Positions 37,663 to 47,461 of a stretch of 53,493 nucleotides of DNA are shown here, in pieces. Location: the NCBI GenBank assembly GCA_028679185.1, contig JAJRBZ010000081.1, positions 1 through 53,493 of the forward strand. Reading direction: 5' to 3'. Numbering within the stretch: position 1 is the stretch's first letter; each line of letters opens with the position of its first letter. A program made the position numbers and the translations under genes. The notes under the pieces are model-generated. The model did not search any database. It saw nothing but the letters and a program-made list of their open reading frames with translations, and was not told where the DNA came from. The stretch is from Methanoregula sp. (GTDB taxonomy: Archaea; Halobacteriota; Methanomicrobia; Methanomicrobiales; Methanospirillaceae).

Positions 37663-38898
37663 ATGCTTCAAAAACCAAGAGGGACACGGGATTTTTTGCC
37701 GGATGAGATGGAAGCGCGGCGTATGATCGAGTGGAGCATGCGGGAGGTGGCACGCTGCTGGGGCTACCGGGAGGTCTGCACTCCGGAATTTGAGGATCTT
37801 GAGCTCTTTACAATGCGGTCTGGAGAAGGAATCATTGAGGAGATGTATGTCTTTTCCGATAAAGGGGGGCGCAAGCTTGCCCTGCGTCCCGAGATCACCG
37901 CATCTGTGATACGGATGTATATCAACGAAGCAAAAGTCGCACCAAAACCGTTACGCTGGTGCTACTTTGCTGACTGTTTCCGTTATGAGCGTCCCCAGAA
38001 AGGGCGATACCGCCAGTTCTGGCAGTTCGGGGTGGAGCTTATCGGGGCTGATACAGCGCGTGCCGATGCTGAAGTGATTATGCTTGCAGCTGATATGCTC
38101 GATTCTTCAGGAGTTACATACGATTTGAAAGTCGGGCACCTCTCGTTCATGAAGAACCTGCTCAGGGATCTGGAACCTCAGGAACAGCGTAAGGTGATGG
38201 CCCACCTGGATAAGAAGGATTTTGACGGGCTGAAAGGTACTCTTGAATCCTTAGACAAACCCGATCTTGACAAGTCCCTTATTGCACTGGTGGAATGTCG
38301 AGATCTTGCAGAAGCTTTCGATATTGCCGGTACTATTCCTGAAAAAGATCGTATTTACCAGACTTTAGAAACTCTTGATGCAGCAGATGTGAAATATTCC
38401 CTGAATTTTGGAATCGCGCGTGGATTGGATTACTACACTGGAATGGTCTTTGAAGGATTTGCACAGAATCTTGGTGCGGAGAACCAGATCCTGGGAGGAG
38501 GTGCGTACCGGCTCGCACATCTTTTTGGTGGTGATGATGTAGCATCCTGCGGATTTGCTATCGGGTTTGACCGTGTTATGGTATCTCTCGGTGAAATACC
38601 GGATAAAAAAGATAGTGTTGTTGCCGTTGTCTGCACAAACGAGGGTCGCAAACTTGCACTTGAGGTTGCACGCATTTTTCGAAAAGCCGGTATTCAGTCC
38701 GAGATGGATCTGATGGATCGGGGACTGGGTGCCCAGCTTGCCCATGCGTCAAAGTCAGCAGATTTTGCAGTTGTAATTGGTCTGCGCGAAGCAGAATCAG
38801 GGACAGTGACCCTCAAGAATCTGCATAGCGGCGAGCAAAAAACACTGGACCCCAGATCAGCTGTTGCCGAGGTGGCATCTCATGGTGCTCGCAGATGA
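37663..38898 (+). CDS. hisS: histidyl-tRNA synthetase
   Basis: A protein of 411 residues, a class II synthetase charging tRNA-His. Start MLQKPRGTRDFLPDEM is canonical. Motif 2 is CFRYERPQKGRYRQFWQFGVE, and the histidine-specific loop reads ARGLDYYTGMVFEG. Motif 3 is GGGAYRLAHLFGGDDVASCGFAIGFDRV. The C-terminal anticodon-binding domain (about 320-411) is intact. Its last codons overlap top6B by 17 bases, so hisS, top6B and top6A form one tightly packed unit. Confidence 0.96.
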   Translation: MLQKPRGTRDFLPDEMEARRMIEWSMREVARCWGYREVCTPEFEDLELFTMRSGEGIIEEMYVFSDKGGRKLALRPEITASVIRMYINEAKVAPKPLRWCYFADCFRYERPQKGRYRQFWQFGVELIGADTARADAEVIMLAADMLDSSGVTYDLKVGHLSFMKNLLRDLEPQEQRKVMAHLDKKDFDGLKGTLESLDKPDLDKSLIALVECRDLAEAFDIAGTIPEKDRIYQTLETLDAADVKYSLNFGIARGLDYYTGMVFEGFAQNLGAENQILGGGAYRLAHLFGGDDVASCGFAIGFDRVMVSLGEIPDKKDSVVAVVCTNEGRKLALEVARIFRKAGIQSEMDLMDRGLGAQLAHASKSADFAVVIGLREAESGTVTLKNLHSGEQKTLDPRSAVAEVASHGARR

Positions 38899-40684
38899 GC
38901 TTGCCAAGCAGCAGCGTAGTATCAGTGTCGCAGAATTCTTTGAGAAAAATAAACACCTTCTCGGTTTTGATTCCCCCACCCGCGGGGTTATCACTACTAT
39001 CAAGGAAGCTGTGGACAACGCACTGGATGCCTGCGAAGAGGCGCAAGTACTCCCGGACATTTTTATAAGCATTAAAAAAATATCAAATGAAATTTTCCGG
39101 ATAATCGTTGAGGACAACGGTCCTGGTATTGTTCCTGCTCAGGTTCCGTTTGTATTTGGGAAACTTCTCTACGGCTCACGGTTTCATCAGATCCGACAAT
39201 CACGCGGGCAGCAGGGTATCGGGATATCGGCAGCAGTGCTCTATGCACAGCTTACCAGTGGCATCCCGACGATTGTTATCTCCCGCACAGGACCAAAGGA
39301 ATCTGCATACAAATGTGAGATCCAGATTAAAATCGAGACAAATGAACCTGATATCGTTTCAGAGCAACCATTTGAGTGGGACCGAATCCATGGGACACGT
39401 GTTCAGATCGAATTCAAGAGTACGATGTCAGCCAAAAAGAAGCTGCTCGAATATCTTAAGTATACGTCAATTGTGAATCCCCATGCGAGGTTCCGTGTGG
39501 AACTTGATGACGAGGCATTCACGTTTGACCGGGTAAGCCATGAGATAATTACCTGCCCGGTCGCAATCCAGCCTCACCCTCACGGTATCGAATTCGGACA
39601 GCTCAAGCGGATGGCAGAAGCGAGTAACGCAAAACTTTCTGATTTCCTCGTTGAATCCTTCAGCCGGGTTGGAAAAAAGATTGCACTGGATATATGTGAA
39701 CGAGCCGGACTCACGAGTACAGTTAAAGTGAAGGGACTCACTGCTGTTCAGCTGAAGGCACTTCTTGGAGCAATGCAGGCAGTTACTGTTCCGGCACCTC
39801 CCACCACCCAATGCCTGTCACCAATTGGTGAAGAATTAATCAGGCGGGGGCTTGATAAGGAGTTCCATATGGACTTTGTCGCGGCACGCACACGCCCAAG
39901 CTCTGTTTTCTCCGGTCACCCTTTTATGGTCGAAGCGGCGATCGGCTATGGCGGGAAACTTCCGGTGGAAGGAAATGCTATCGTTCTCAGGTTTGCCAAT
40001 CGCGTTCCGCTTATGTACCAACAGGGTGCCTGTGCAATTACCTCTTGTATCTCGAATGTTAACTGGAAATCGTACAATATTTCACAGCAAGCCCTTCCCA
40101 TGGGCCCGATTCTTATCCTCGTTCATGTTGCATCCACCAATGTTCCTTTCACCAGCGAGAGCAAAGATGCGATTGCGAGCATTCCGGAGATTGAAAAGGA
40201 GATCGTGCTCGCCCTACAGGACCTTGGACGCGACCTGAAACTCTTTGTGTCCCGAAGGGACAAAAACAAGGTTGCTGAAGACCGGGCCCGTGCTGTGTGC
40301 GCGATTATTCCGGAGATTGCAGCAAAAGTGAGTGAAATTGTAGAAAAACCGCTCGTAGATACGTCGCCTATTGAGGGCAAGCTCATGCGCAAACTGATTG
40401 CCAAGAAATGGACCCGTGATGGAAAGGTAACTATCGAGCTGAGCAACTATACAACGCATGAAGGTGAGATTGCCATATACGATATATCCTATGATAATGC
40501 AACGGATGCATTTCCCAAAGCAGACTTTGTGAGTGAACTGGATGGTCAATTCACGAAAGTCTGGAAAGCTATTATTCCCCCACAGACAGCATGGCAGGTC
40601 TCATATACCGGAAAAGGCGGGGGACTGCTCGAAATCCGTGGTATTGATGATAATAAAAAAATGGTGGTGGATCTCGATGTCTAA
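38882..40684 (+). CDS. top6B: DNA topoisomerase VI subunit B
   Basis: A protein of 600 residues from the ATG at 38882; the upstream TTG at 38864 would add residues inside hisS and is not needed. The GHKL ATPase motifs are EAVDNALDACEEA (E42 general base, N46 Mg ligand) and EDNGPGI (about 78-83), with the ATP-lid residues GSRFHQIRQSRGQQGIG. A helix-two-turn-helix domain, the transducer domain and a C-terminal Ig-like domain (TIELSNYTTHEGEIAIYDI) follow. With Top6A it relaxes and decatenates DNA. Its stop overlaps the top6A start by eight bases. Confidence 0.96.
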   Translation: MVLADELAKQQRSISVAEFFEKNKHLLGFDSPTRGVITTIKEAVDNALDACEEAQVLPDIFISIKKISNEIFRIIVEDNGPGIVPAQVPFVFGKLLYGSRFHQIRQSRGQQGIGISAAVLYAQLTSGIPTIVISRTGPKESAYKCEIQIKIETNEPDIVSEQPFEWDRIHGTRVQIEFKSTMSAKKKLLEYLKYTSIVNPHARFRVELDDEAFTFDRVSHEIITCPVAIQPHPHGIEFGQLKRMAEASNAKLSDFLVESFSRVGKKIALDICERAGLTSTVKVKGLTAVQLKALLGAMQAVTVPAPPTTQCLSPIGEELIRRGLDKEFHMDFVAARTRPSSVFSGHPFMVEAAIGYGGKLPVEGNAIVLRFANRVPLMYQQGACAITSCISNVNWKSYNISQQALPMGPILILVHVASTNVPFTSESKDAIASIPEIEKEIVLALQDLGRDLKLFVSRRDKNKVAEDRARAVCAIIPEIAAKVSEIVEKPLVDTSPIEGKLMRKLIAKKWTRDGKVTIELSNYTTHEGEIAIYDISYDNATDAFPKADFVSELDGQFTKVWKAIIPPQTAWQVSYTGKGGGLLEIRGIDDNKKMVVDLDV

Positions 40685-41765
40685 AGAAGAGCTGGAAAAG
40701 AAGTCGATGGCATCGCTGATCAGGATCGCAACCTCCTGGTATGACCAGATGAAGGCAGGGGAAGTCCCCTCCATATCTTTGCCCACCCGTACAAAATACA
40801 ACATCGAGTTTGACGATACCAGCGAAGTCTGGAAATATGGTGACAGGGAGAGCATGCGCACCGCTGCCTCGGCCAAAAGCGCCACGCACCTGCTCAAGAT
40901 GGCATACGTGATCGGGTTTGTAAAGCAGCAACTCCTCGAAAATCGCTCATCAACGCTGAGAGAAATGTACTATATTTCTGAAGGATGGAAGCGGGCGAAG
41001 TTCGGAGCTCAGGAGGAGAGCAATTTTCTCATTGAAGATCTTGAGATTATCTCGGAAGTCCCTCGCGAAGGTTTCCATCTGCATCCTGAAGAGAATGGTG
41101 CATCAATTTATGGCCCGATGAAGATCCGTGAAGAAACCCGCAGGGGGATGCGGGCTATTCATTGCCAGGATGATGTAGGCCAGGCTGGTTATACGATTCC
41201 CAACAATGTCGAAAACATTGAATTTGTCGACCATGATGCTAAGTTTGTTATCGCTCTGGAAACAGGTGGTATGTACGACCGGCTGATCGAGAACGGGTTT
41301 GACGAGGAGTATAATGCGATCCTTGTTCATTTAAAAGGACAGCCAGCTCGTTCGACGCGGCGAATGCTGAATAAGATAAGCTCCACCTGGAATCTTCCTG
41401 TTTTGGTATTCACCGATGGTGATCCATGGTCGTATCGTATCTTTGCATCTGTTGCCTATGGAGCGATCAAGAGTGCCCACATGTCGGAGATGCTGGCAAC
41501 ACCCAAGGCACAGTTTCTGGGCCTGCAGCCAAGCGATATCCGGGATTACAACCTGCCTTCTGATAAACTGACAGAAAAGGACGTTGAAGCATTGAATGCA
41601 GAACTGACCGATCCAAGGTTTTCAACAGAGTACTGGAAAAAACAAATTAATCTTCAGATAGAGTTGGGATTGAAGTCAGAACAACAGGCATTTGCGGCAC
41701 GGGGGCTTGACTTTGTGACAAAGAAGTATTTACCGGCACGGCTGACAGACATGGGGGTCATCTGA
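40677..41765 (+). CDS. top6A: DNA topoisomerase VI subunit A
   Basis: A protein of 362 residues from ATG 40677; the longer frame back to 40533 lies inside top6B and is a shadow. The winged-helix (CAP) domain carries the DNA-cleaving tyrosine within [10 protein letters not shown] (Y98/Y99). The TOPRIM domain supplies the Mg-binding acidic residues in [13 protein letters not shown] and [13 protein letters not shown]. It is the Spo11-related catalytic subunit. The eight-base overlap with top6B couples synthesis of the A2B2 complex. Confidence 0.96.
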   Translation: MSKEELEKKSMASLIRIATSWYDQMKAGEVPSISLPTRTKYNIEFDDTSEVWKYGDRESMRTAASAKSATHLLKMAYVIGFVKQQLLENRSSTLREMYYISEGWKRAKFGAQEESNFLIEDLEIISEVPREGFHLHPEENGASIYGPMKIREETRRGMRAIHCQDDVGQAGYTIPNNVENIEFVDHDAKFVIALETGGMYDRLIENGFDEEYNAILVHLKGQPARSTRRMLNKISSTWNLPVLVFTDGDPWSYRIFASVAYGAIKSAHMSEMLATPKAQFLGLQPSDIRDYNLPSDKLTEKDVEALNAELTDPRFSTEYWKKQINLQIELGLKSEQQAFAARGLDFVTKKYLPARLTDMGVI

Positions 41766-41839
41766 ATAAACTGTAAATGCCTTTTAATAGATCTTCACCC
41801 AGGGAGCATCAGAAATCTCAAATCGGAGAAAAATTCATT

Positions 41840-42541
41840 TCAGTCAAAATTTTGCCTGACAAATAAGACATTCCCCATTAAACCCGTTATTTCCTCGCGT
41901 TGTACTTTAAATCCCTTATCTGCAAGCCATTGCCTGAATTCAGGATAAAGAGGTGCATTTTTATACGTTTCTACGAGGGACACCTCAGTATACACTACCC
42001 TGACATTTTTTAATAACTTCAAACCTGATTTAAGGACGTTCAATTCCATTCCCTGTAAATCAAGCCATAATAAATCAATTTGTTGAATCGTATATTTTTG
42101 AGCCCATCCATCCAGAGTGATTGTGTCTACATCTATAAACTTATCAAATGTTACATCCGGAAATAATTTTATATGTTCCTGTGGTTTCAGGAGAGAGCTG
42201 GAACCGTCTGAAATCCCCCCCGAAATAAATATTCTGGATTTACCTGAATTATCGCTCAAAGCAAAAGGGTAACAGGCAACGTTTTGCTTTTTTTTTGTGG
42301 CTTTCAATAGCTGTGAAAACAATTCGGGAACCGGCTCAAATGCATGAACAAAGCCCTTCGGCCAGGTTTTACTGAGTTTTATTGTATCTTTCCCCTTATG
42401 TGCCCCTGCTTCGACAATTATCGGATTTTGGGGCAAAAAATTTTTCATATACGAAAGAGGGATAATCCCTTTCCCAAAAAAATGATCAAGGGTTCCCTGA
42501 ATTCTGAACAATGTTGTTTTAATGGCCAGATTTTTGATCAA
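41840..42541 (-). CDS. FkbM-family methyltransferase
   Basis: A protein of 233 residues with the SAM-binding loop VEAGAHKGKDTIKLSKTW near 53-70 (E/D-x-G-A-x-x-G) and later FEPVPELF. The FkbM C-terminal pattern 'IDLLWLDLQGMELNVLKSGLKLL' is present. FkbM enzymes O-methylate sugars or small molecules. It lies at one end of the glycan cluster and probably modifies a surface sugar. It is convergent with top6A and divergent from the GT10-like gene. GC content drops from this gene on. Confidence 0.82.
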   Translation of the reverse strand: MIKNLAIKTTLFRIQGTLDHFFGKGIIPLSYMKNFLPQNPIIVEAGAHKGKDTIKLSKTWPKGFVHAFEPVPELFSQLLKATKKKQNVACYPFALSDNSGKSRIFISGGISDGSSSLLKPQEHIKLFPDVTFDKFIDVDTITLDGWAQKYTIQQIDLLWLDLQGMELNVLKSGLKLLKNVRVVYTEVSLVETYKNAPLYPEFRQWLADKGFKVQREEITGLMGNVLFVRQNFD

Positions 42542-42700
42542 TGTTCTTTCACCCCATCATATTTGGGTTTCAAGGTAATTATTGATCGTTGATGAAAAGA
42601 TTAATCGGTAATGGGATTCTCCTCATCGGTAGATTTTTCGCACTCATGATTTAAAGAAGAACCATTATTATTGAACAATTTCAATTTAGTGTGAATTGTA

Positions 42701-43570
42701 ATGAACTCCCTTGTTATTGCAGAAATTCCATCAAAGATTTGGAATTTCACTCCCTATTTTCAGATGCCCGTCGACCGGTCCGGAATGACGGTTTCAGATT
42801 ATTTGAAACAGAAGAATATTACCTGGAAATTTGGTGATGATCCATCAGCGGATGCAAGGGTCTACAAAGAAGAAAACCTTTCCAACGGATTACTCACGGT
42901 CCGGAGATTAAAAAATGAGTTTCAGAAGAGATTTGAAAAAAAGCCCTATATTAACCTGAATGGTGAAGCACAGGAGAATTCGAAAATAGCCTATTTTCTT
43001 GCCGATCCCAAAAGAACGATGTCTGTTGCCCCGGGAAAAAAATTTAAACGACTTTTCTTCCCCAGTTTATGGTCTGATCCCCATATTGAGACCTGGGATC
43101 AAAGGCTGGACAGAATTTGCTGGATAGGCCGGCCTTTGCCCGAAAGGATCCGGCTGGCAAGGAAAATTGAATCGATGGGTATTGATATTGATATTTACAG
43201 TAAAGAACCATGGCCTTTGAAGTCCTGGAAGGGTTATGCAGTCGATGAGATAGAAACATCGCAAAAATACAAGTACCGGATTGTATTTGAAAATAGCATG
43301 CGCAATCTCTATCATTCAGAAAAACTTTTCAACAGTATCCGGAGCGGTTGTGTGACATTTTATCTGGCAGATCCTAATCTTGAATTACTACATATGAAGG
43401 ACACTTATTTTAATTTTACATTAAATAATTTAAATGACCGCAATGAAAAATCAGTAAAGATTTTGGATGGAATTAAGAAATTTATGTTTTCATATGAATG
43501 GGAAATTTACTCTTTTAAATCTTTTTTCTCGACAATAATTAATTACTTTCTTACATTTGAAAATTACTGA
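42701..43570 (+). CDS. glycosyltransferase family 10-like (fucosyltransferase fold)
   Basis: A protein of 289 residues. The C-terminal half contains YRIVFENSMRNLYHSEKLFNSIRSGCVTFYLADPN, the donor-binding block of alpha-1,3-fucosyltransferases (FENS....EK...a...G.vP.y.g.pN). The N-terminal half is unlike any family seen here. Fucose or another 6-deoxysugar as donor is an inference. It is the only plus-strand gene in the glycan cluster, so it is transcribed separately. Its stop overlaps the next (minus-strand) gene's end by a few bases. Confidence 0.6.
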   Translation: MNSLVIAEIPSKIWNFTPYFQMPVDRSGMTVSDYLKQKNITWKFGDDPSADARVYKEENLSNGLLTVRRLKNEFQKRFEKKPYINLNGEAQENSKIAYFLADPKRTMSVAPGKKFKRLFFPSLWSDPHIETWDQRLDRICWIGRPLPERIRLARKIESMGIDIDIYSKEPWPLKSWKGYAVDEIETSQKYKYRIVFENSMRNLYHSEKLFNSIRSGCVTFYLADPNLELLHMKDTYFNFTLNNLNDRNEKSVKILDGIKKFMFSYEWEIYSFKSFFSTIINYFLTFENY

Positions 43571-44457
43571 ATTGCCCGGGGGAAAAAAATGATATTATCA
43601 TATAAATAATCTGATTCGGGCAGATGCGGTATCATTTTGCCTTTTCGAATTTCATACGCATGGTAACCTTCGGACAGAAGATAATTGATGCATTTTTTAC
43701 TGTTTTCATTTGAAACTTCAACGGTAATTATCGGTTTATAATTCTTGATAACAAACTGAGCACCCAGTAAAACATCATATTCCTCTCCTTCTGCATCGAT
43801 TTTTAAAAAATTCGGAATAATACCTATTTTCCCTGCATAGCTGTCAAGTGATACTGCTTTTACCCTGACCGTTTTTGCTGTGCTGCTTTTATTATGAGTA
43901 TGTACGATATTGTTGTAAGCAGAACGTTCGTATCCATAATCATTCATAAGCAACTCTTTGCACTCAGAAAACAATGCACAATTATTTGCTACGATATTAT
44001 TATTCCCTTTGATGTTGGACCCGAGGATCTGGTAGGTGGACGGGATTGGATCAAAAGAGTGGACTTGCCCACTGTTTCCGACAATTGAAGAGCCAAGAAG
44101 GCTGAAATATCCATAGTGAGCTCCCACATCTATCAGGATATCTCCTTCATGAAGGTAATCAAGGAAAACTTTAGTCAATCCTGTTTCAAAATATCCATAC
44201 GCAGCTATCTTCTGGGAAACCTCTTCAGGAATAATAACATTCATGGATTCATTCCAGAATGTGGTAATCGATATTTCATAAGTTTTTTGAAAAATCCGAC
44301 TTTTCAGCATCAGATATGCTAGATTTATCATTCTTGCAGGATGTTTTAAGCAATTTATAACCAGCATCTGTTTGTTCTTCAGGTTATTTTGATGGTCCTG
44401 CTCATAACCGATAAGTTCCCTTTTAAACAATTTTTTATTCTCTTCAGCACTCAACAT
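43564..44457 (-). CDS. FkbM-family methyltransferase
   Basis: A protein of 297 residues with loop DILIDVGAHYGYFSLLG and the acidic partner strand VHSFDPIPSTY; later 'FLKIDAEGEEYDVLLGA' is the FkbM signature. The N-terminal 100 residues are an extra, mostly helical extension, longer than in the 233-residue paralogue. It is a likely sugar methyltransferase of the surface-glycan cluster. It lies four bases after the upstream GT2 gene. Confidence 0.82.
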   Translation of the reverse strand: MLSAEENKKLFKRELIGYEQDHQNNLKNKQMLVINCLKHPARMINLAYLMLKSRIFQKTYEISITTFWNESMNVIIPEEVSQKIAAYGYFETGLTKVFLDYLHEGDILIDVGAHYGYFSLLGSSIVGNSGQVHSFDPIPSTYQILGSNIKGNNNIVANNCALFSECKELLMNDYGYERSAYNNIVHTHNKSSTAKTVRVKAVSLDSYAGKIGIIPNFLKIDAEGEEYDVLLGAQFVIKNYKPIITVEVSNENSKKCINYLLSEGYHAYEIRKGKMIPHLPESDYLYDNIIFFPRAIQ

Positions 44458-44460
44458 TAT

Positions 44461-45408
44461 TCACCTCTGCTCACTAAGATTTAAAACCTTTTTAAGGAGC
44501 AAATGAGAAACCGGTGACGGTAAATTGGATAATACCCGTAAAAGAGTTTTCCGAACAATAAAATCCTTTGTTTTACAATTTTTTAATACGGATTTGGCCT
44601 TCTCCGGGAATCCGCAAAAAATTAAGCATGCAGCCCTGTAAATCTCTTTTTTATTAACATACTCGTCTAAATACGGAAAAAAATCTCCTGATATCACATC
44701 CTTATCCATTATCTTTCGTGCAGTTTTCACAAAAGGTTCCTGCTCAAGCGAAGGTTTACAACATGCTCTGTTTTGAGTATCCCAGTGATATATGGCACCC
44801 GGTTCCCAGCTGAAAGCTATTGGATATCTGAGTGCAATCTTACCCCATAGATCGGCATCTTCACCCCACCAGATACCAATTGGGAAACCACACATCTCAA
44901 TGAAAATTTTTTTAGGTATACATACTGCCGATGTCCAGACCGGATATTCCCCGCGAGCTGCTGATAAGAAATAATTAGGAATTACCCCCTCCCAGGGAGG
45001 GGAAGGAATAGCACGGTATTTGGGCCATCTCAATTTCCCGTTTTCATTACAGATTTTATATGCTGTTGTATATGCTCCTGCTTGGGGAAACTTTTGCACC
45101 AGTCTGATTATTGTATTAAGATGATTCGGTAACCATTCATCATCTGCATCAAGGAAAGCAATTAAAGACCCATGAGACATTTCGACACCAAAGTTTCTCG
45201 CTTCTGAAACCCCTTTGGTTGGTTGCGCAATCAGCTTCAGACGGGAATCATGTATCGACATGACAATATCAGGCCCTTGGTCAGTTGAATGACCATCGAC
45301 AACAATAATTTCAAAATTTTGATATTCCTGAGTTAAAATTGAATCAATTGCTCTTTTGATATAGGATCCCTTGTTTAATAAAGGGATTATTACAGAAATT
45401 TCCAACAT
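44461..45408 (-). CDS. family 2 glycosyltransferase
   Basis: A protein of 315 residues with the GT-A fold: EISVIIPLLNKGSYIKRAI start, VDGHSTD, and the metal-binding DxD as AFLDADDEWLP near residue 90. Further acceptor-side residues are in WWGEDADLWGKIALRYP. It transfers a sugar from a nucleotide-sugar to a growing glycan. It ends four bases before the FkbM gene; the next gene upstream is another GT2. Confidence 0.88.
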   Translation of the reverse strand: MLEISVIIPLLNKGSYIKRAIDSILTQEYQNFEIIVVDGHSTDQGPDIVMSIHDSRLKLIAQPTKGVSEARNFGVEMSHGSLIAFLDADDEWLPNHLNTIIRLVQKFPQAGAYTTAYKICNENGKLRWPKYRAIPSPPWEGVIPNYFLSAARGEYPVWTSAVCIPKKIFIEMCGFPIGIWWGEDADLWGKIALRYPIAFSWEPGAIYHWDTQNRACCKPSLEQEPFVKTARKIMDKDVISGDFFPYLDEYVNKKEIYRAACLIFCGFPEKAKSVLKNCKTKDFIVRKTLLRVLSNLPSPVSHLLLKKVLNLSEQR

Positions 45409-45423
45409 ATATTAATCACCACA

Positions 45424-46239
45424 TTAGTGCCGAATATACTGAGAGAATTTTTCGGGGTAAATATGCAGTAATCTTAATGTTCTGATACATGATCTCCCCA
45501 ATTCGAATATCCGGAAGAAAATCCTTACCTGAAATCTTGACACAGGATCTAAATTTTCTCTATACTTTTGAAATAATTTTTTAAGACGTTTGAAGGCAAG
45601 ATCGTTCTGCATATCCTCATATGTTTTTGTTCCCTCACAGAATAGAAAGTTACCCCAGACTTCATTTATGTACATAACATGTGCAACCTGGACTGCCCGG
45701 AGGAGAAAATCAATATCCATTGCATATTCTTCCAGCGTTTCAAAATTACCAATTTTTGCATGCAAAGATTTATGGTAAAAATAGGAAGAAGGATTCACCG
45801 GAAAAGGGTTTCCGGAAAGTATCTCTTTGAGATGCAGTTTTGACGGTTTATTTATATAGAGCAATGTACCCTTTTCATTCCACACATTGCAATTACCGAC
45901 AAGAAGACTCGGTTCTGGCAATCCCCGGAAAATTTCCAAAATCCGGTTAAGTGTGTCCGGTTCATAAAAATCATCTGCATTTAAAAATCCGATAATCTCT
46001 CCTTTTGCCATTTGAATTCCTTTATTCATCGCATCGGACTGGCCATTGTCCTTTTCTGAAATCGATCGGATGTGAGTATATCGGTTTGCGAAAGTTTTTA
46101 TAATATCTACGGTATGGTCGTCTGACCCCCCATCAACAATAATATGTTCAACGTTGGGACAATTTTGCTGAATGATGTTTGAAATACAAGATTGAATATA
46201 CGCCTCACTATTGAAAACAGGTGTAATTATACTTAACAT
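45424..46239 (-). CDS. family 2 glycosyltransferase
   Basis: A protein of 271 residues with MLSIITPVFNSEAYIQSCI, VDGGSDDHTVD and the DxD-type motif GFLNADDFYEPDTL. It resembles WcaA/WbyL-type transferases. It lies 15 bp from the next gene on the same strand and is part of the cluster's minus-strand operon. Confidence 0.87.
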   Translation of the reverse strand: MLSIITPVFNSEAYIQSCISNIIQQNCPNVEHIIVDGGSDDHTVDIIKTFANRYTHIRSISEKDNGQSDAMNKGIQMAKGEIIGFLNADDFYEPDTLNRILEIFRGLPEPSLLVGNCNVWNEKGTLLYINKPSKLHLKEILSGNPFPVNPSSYFYHKSLHAKIGNFETLEEYAMDIDFLLRAVQVAHVMYINEVWGNFLFCEGTKTYEDMQNDLAFKRLKKLFQKYRENLDPVSRFQVRIFFRIFELGRSCIRTLRLLHIYPEKFSQYIRH

Positions 46240-46296
46240 AATTTTATACTCCTGATACCAATATCGACAATATCAAAGATATTATTGATAATAGCG

Positions 46297-47460
46297 TTAT
46301 TGGTTTAACACATTACCATAGACATTTTTCGTGGTTTTGGCCGTTTTTTCCCAGGAAAACATTTTCAAACGTTCGTATCCTTTTCTGATTAAATGTGTCC
46401 GAAGGTTATCATCAGAAAGAAGCCGTTCCACAGCATCAGTCAAAGACACAGAATCTTGAGGATCAAAATAGATAGCGGCATCTGCTCCAACTTCAGGAAG
46501 TGAACTTGTATTACTTAAAATTGCAGGACAACCACAGGAAAAAGCTTCCAAAACGGTTAATCCAAATCCTTCGTAAAGCGAGGGAAAAATAAAAGCATGT
46601 GCATTTTTATACAAATATTTCATTTGGTAATCATTTGTTTGAACATAATGAACTTTATCGATAACATTCAATTTTTGCAGGATCTTTTTTTCATAGGATG
46701 TAAATGGTCCCCAACCCGTGCAGTATATGTGAAATTGGCTATATTTCCGTAACAATACTACTACTGACTCAATAAAAAATATAAAATTTTTGTAGCCCGA
46801 TCGGGTTCCTACAAATAAGAGATAGGAATTACCCACAAGAGCGGGATTTGCATAATTATTAATTTTCTTTTTTTCATTTATACTTTCAAAAGGATTTCCC
46901 AGATATATTACTTTGATTCGACCCTGATCAACGTTGGCAAATTTTAAAATGTCTTTTTTGGTATTTTCTGAAATAGCAATAATACAGTTTGCATTTTCAA
47001 CTAGTTGCTTTTTCCAGACTTTTATTGGATCGTTAGAGGAGAAATAATCCGGGAAAATCTCATGTATCATATCATATACTGTTACTATGTAGGGTTTTTT
47101 TTGGAGATGGGTGAGAAAATACGGATCGTAATAAGTCGGGTGAAAGACATCAAAATCCTGTTTTTTTAAAAGTCGTTCTGACTCCCTTTGATTGTTGAAA
47201 ACATAGTTAAAAGCATTAAAGTGAAATTTTTTCTGGAAATATGAAAAATATGGGTTGTCTGAGAAAAAATTGTTCCGTCTCGACCAGTAGGCATTCAATT
47301 GGGAAAACAGGCGTAAATTTTCGTTTTGTGAGTAACAAAGTGCAAGGGTAAAATCAATCGAGGGATCTTTTGAATACTGGTTCATTATTTCACAAAAATA
47401 TCGTGAAATTCCCCCGTAATTTTGCTGTGTAAATGTCTGGTGATCGTACAGGATTTTCAT
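46297..47460 (-). CDS. family 4 glycosyltransferase (GT-B)
   Basis: A protein of 387 residues with an N-terminal acceptor domain (FTQQNYGGISRYFCEIM) and a C-terminal donor domain with the E-x7-E pattern, FPSLYEGFGLTVLEAFSCGCP, near 290-310. It is of the retaining GT4 type. It is encoded one base after the preceding GT gene, indicating an operon. Confidence 0.9.
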   Translation of the reverse strand: MKILYDHQTFTQQNYGGISRYFCEIMNQYSKDPSIDFTLALCYSQNENLRLFSQLNAYWSRRNNFFSDNPYFSYFQKKFHFNAFNYVFNNQRESERLLKKQDFDVFHPTYYDPYFLTHLQKKPYIVTVYDMIHEIFPDYFSSNDPIKVWKKQLVENANCIIAISENTKKDILKFANVDQGRIKVIYLGNPFESINEKKKINNYANPALVGNSYLLFVGTRSGYKNFIFFIESVVVLLRKYSQFHIYCTGWGPFTSYEKKILQKLNVIDKVHYVQTNDYQMKYLYKNAHAFIFPSLYEGFGLTVLEAFSCGCPAILSNTSSLPEVGADAAIYFDPQDSVSLTDAVERLLSDDNLRTHLIRKGYERLKMFSWEKTAKTTKNVYGNVLNQ

Positions 47461-47461
47461 C

